From positions 1-22,029 of the IMG/VR virus record IMGVR_UViG_3300023257_000138: a DNA stretch of 22,029 nucleotides; one strand, written 5' to 3'. This document shows positions 21,532 through 22,029 of the stretch, piece after piece; the stretch's first letter is position 1, and the number at the start of each line of letters is the position of its first letter. Under the pieces are notes generated by a model, which had not been told where the DNA came from, made no database searches, and saw only the letters and a list, made by a program, of their open reading frames with translations. A program made the position numbers and the translations under genes. Source of the DNA: a virus.

Positions 21532-21958
21532 TATATTTTTTTAATTTTTTTAAAATATTCTCATTATATTTAATTCTTAATAACTTAATATTATTTTCTT
21601 TACAATAATTATTTTTTATTAAATCTCTTTTTTGTGTTTCTTTTAATACTTTTTCACCACCAAAATATTCAATTGATTTAAAATGTTGTATTCCATCAAA
21701 TTCAATACACAAATTATAATCAGTCAAATAAAAATCAAATGGTAATTTTCTTTTATTTTTACAATTATTAAATGTTTTTTGTTTTATATATTTAATATTT
21801 AAATTATTTAAAATAATTCTTATTTCTTTTTCTCCTTTACTTTCATTGCAAATAGGACAACCAGTTTTTTTATTAATATGATTATCTGGTGTTTGTTCAA
21901 ATATTCCATGTTTTTTACATATAATTTTTATTTTTATATATCTGAACGTAAAACACAC
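21509..21958 (-). CDS. 5'-truncated EDxHD homing endonuclease (nuclease domain intact, DNA-binding repeats lost)
   Basis: The open frame gives 149 residues from GTG 21958, the only plausible start after an in-frame TAA. Residues ~7-37 are the tail of a single zinc-finger-like repeat (IKIICKKHGIFEQTPDNH...CPIC). Residues ~41-130 are the complete EDxHD nuclease: GEKEI, FDFYL, FDGIQHF, KRDLIKN, KLLRIKYNEN. It closely resembles 1650-2747, which has four full repeats, so about three and a half repeats are missing. Homology stops within a few codons of a perfect hairpin (21954-21976). A separate ATG frame, 22005 down to 21934, runs through this hairpin in another phase and stops. The gene may be a decaying remnant or a recombination product. 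It overlaps the start of the downstream ART-like gene. Confidence 0.7.
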   Translation of the reverse strand: MCFTFRYIKIKIICKKHGIFEQTPDNHINKKTGCPICNESKGEKEIRIILNNLNIKYIKQKTFNNCKNKRKLPFDFYLTDYNLCIEFDGIQHFKSIEYFGGEKVLKETQKRDLIKNNYCKENNIKLLRIKYNENILKKLKKYNEKNKIF

Positions 21959-21976
21959 AAATCTTTAGTTTGTGTG
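21954..21976. repeat. Perfect 8-bp hairpin at the broken 5' end of the endonuclease
   Basis: cacacaaa (21954-21961) and tttgtgtg (21969-21976) pair perfectly around the 7-base loop tctttag. It is richer in G/C than its surroundings and lies where homology to the intact endonuclease ends. It could be a mobile-element end, a recombination scar or an RNA hairpin. Confidence 0.75.
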
Positions 21977-22007
21977 ATGTAAGTGAAAAAATGGAATAAA
22001 GTCATTA

Positions 22008-22022
22008 TTTTTTAATTATATA
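22008..22022 (-). promoter_or_regulatory. Possible TATATA-type promoter at right edge
   Basis: The minus strand reads TATATAATTAAAAAA, nearly identical to 17810-17823 on the plus strand. It lies just upstream of ATG 22005, which opens a 23-codon frame, and upstream of the truncated endonuclease. Confidence 0.3.
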
Positions 22023-22029
22023 TAGATTT

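Overview
The window reads as part of a large, very AT-rich, tailed-phage genome whose host is probably a Bacteroidota bacterium. The phage assignment rests on tightly packed small genes with 0-2 base junctions, free-standing homing endonucleases, a T4-gp1-like deoxynucleotide kinase, a MoxR/VWA pair, and several proteins whose N-termini look like T4-type capsid-targeting propeptides (roughly M-K-x-x-K-x-F-x-x-F-L-N-E, ending in an [IL]-x-E prohead-protease site). The host assignment rests on repeated TATCTTTG boxes (Bacteroidota -7 consensus TAnnTTTG) just upstream of minus-strand genes and the absence of Shine-Dalgarno leaders. No rRNA, tRNA or CRISPR array was seen.

Layout. 1-1566 (minus): a partial gene leaving the left edge and a small Lys/Glu-rich gene. 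1650-4150 (plus): an EDxHD homing endonuclease overlapping a capsid-targeted protein gene, then a second small gene split by a frameshift at a ten-A run. 4140-11275 (minus): two tandem paralogues, a split NAD+-ligase C-terminal half, a DUF1617-like protein, a MoxR AAA+ ATPase, small acidic genes (one frameshifted), a metallopeptidase/VWA protein, a zinc-ribbon protein, a dNMP kinase and a small acidic protein. 11370-17746 (minus): a membrane-anchored PAS protein, a bacteriohemerythrin, and a fractured type IIA topoisomerase. 17836-19534 (plus): two capsid-targeted proteins (one very Lys-rich), a strong terminator, and a SLOG-type nucleotide-binding protein. 19521-21958 (minus): an unknown protein, a capsid-targeted ADP-ribosyltransferase-like protein, and a 5'-broken EDxHD homing endonuclease.

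The most striking object is the topoisomerase (12831-17746). A single eukaryote/giant-virus-like topoisomerase II is broken inside the catalytic DxDxD motif of its TOPRIM domain. The upstream gene ends with a 91-residue split-intein N half, the downstream gene starts with a 51-residue split-intein C half ending in HN|C, and a complete GIY-YIG homing endonuclease gene lies between. Protein splicing in trans should rebuild a ~1084-residue enzyme. This is a 'fractured gene' arrangement. Immediately downstream are a hemerythrin with all seven iron ligands and a membrane-PAS protein, which look like an oxygen/redox-sensing pair and are unexpected phage cargo.

A second theme is the packaged-protein set: at least four genes carry the putative capsid-targeting N-terminus, one of them with an ADP-ribosyltransferase-like YHGTS domain, which recalls T4 Alt. 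Both EDxHD endonuclease genes sit directly upstream of, and overlap the start codon of, a gene of this set. These functional links are inferences from sequence and known family behaviour; no database search was run.
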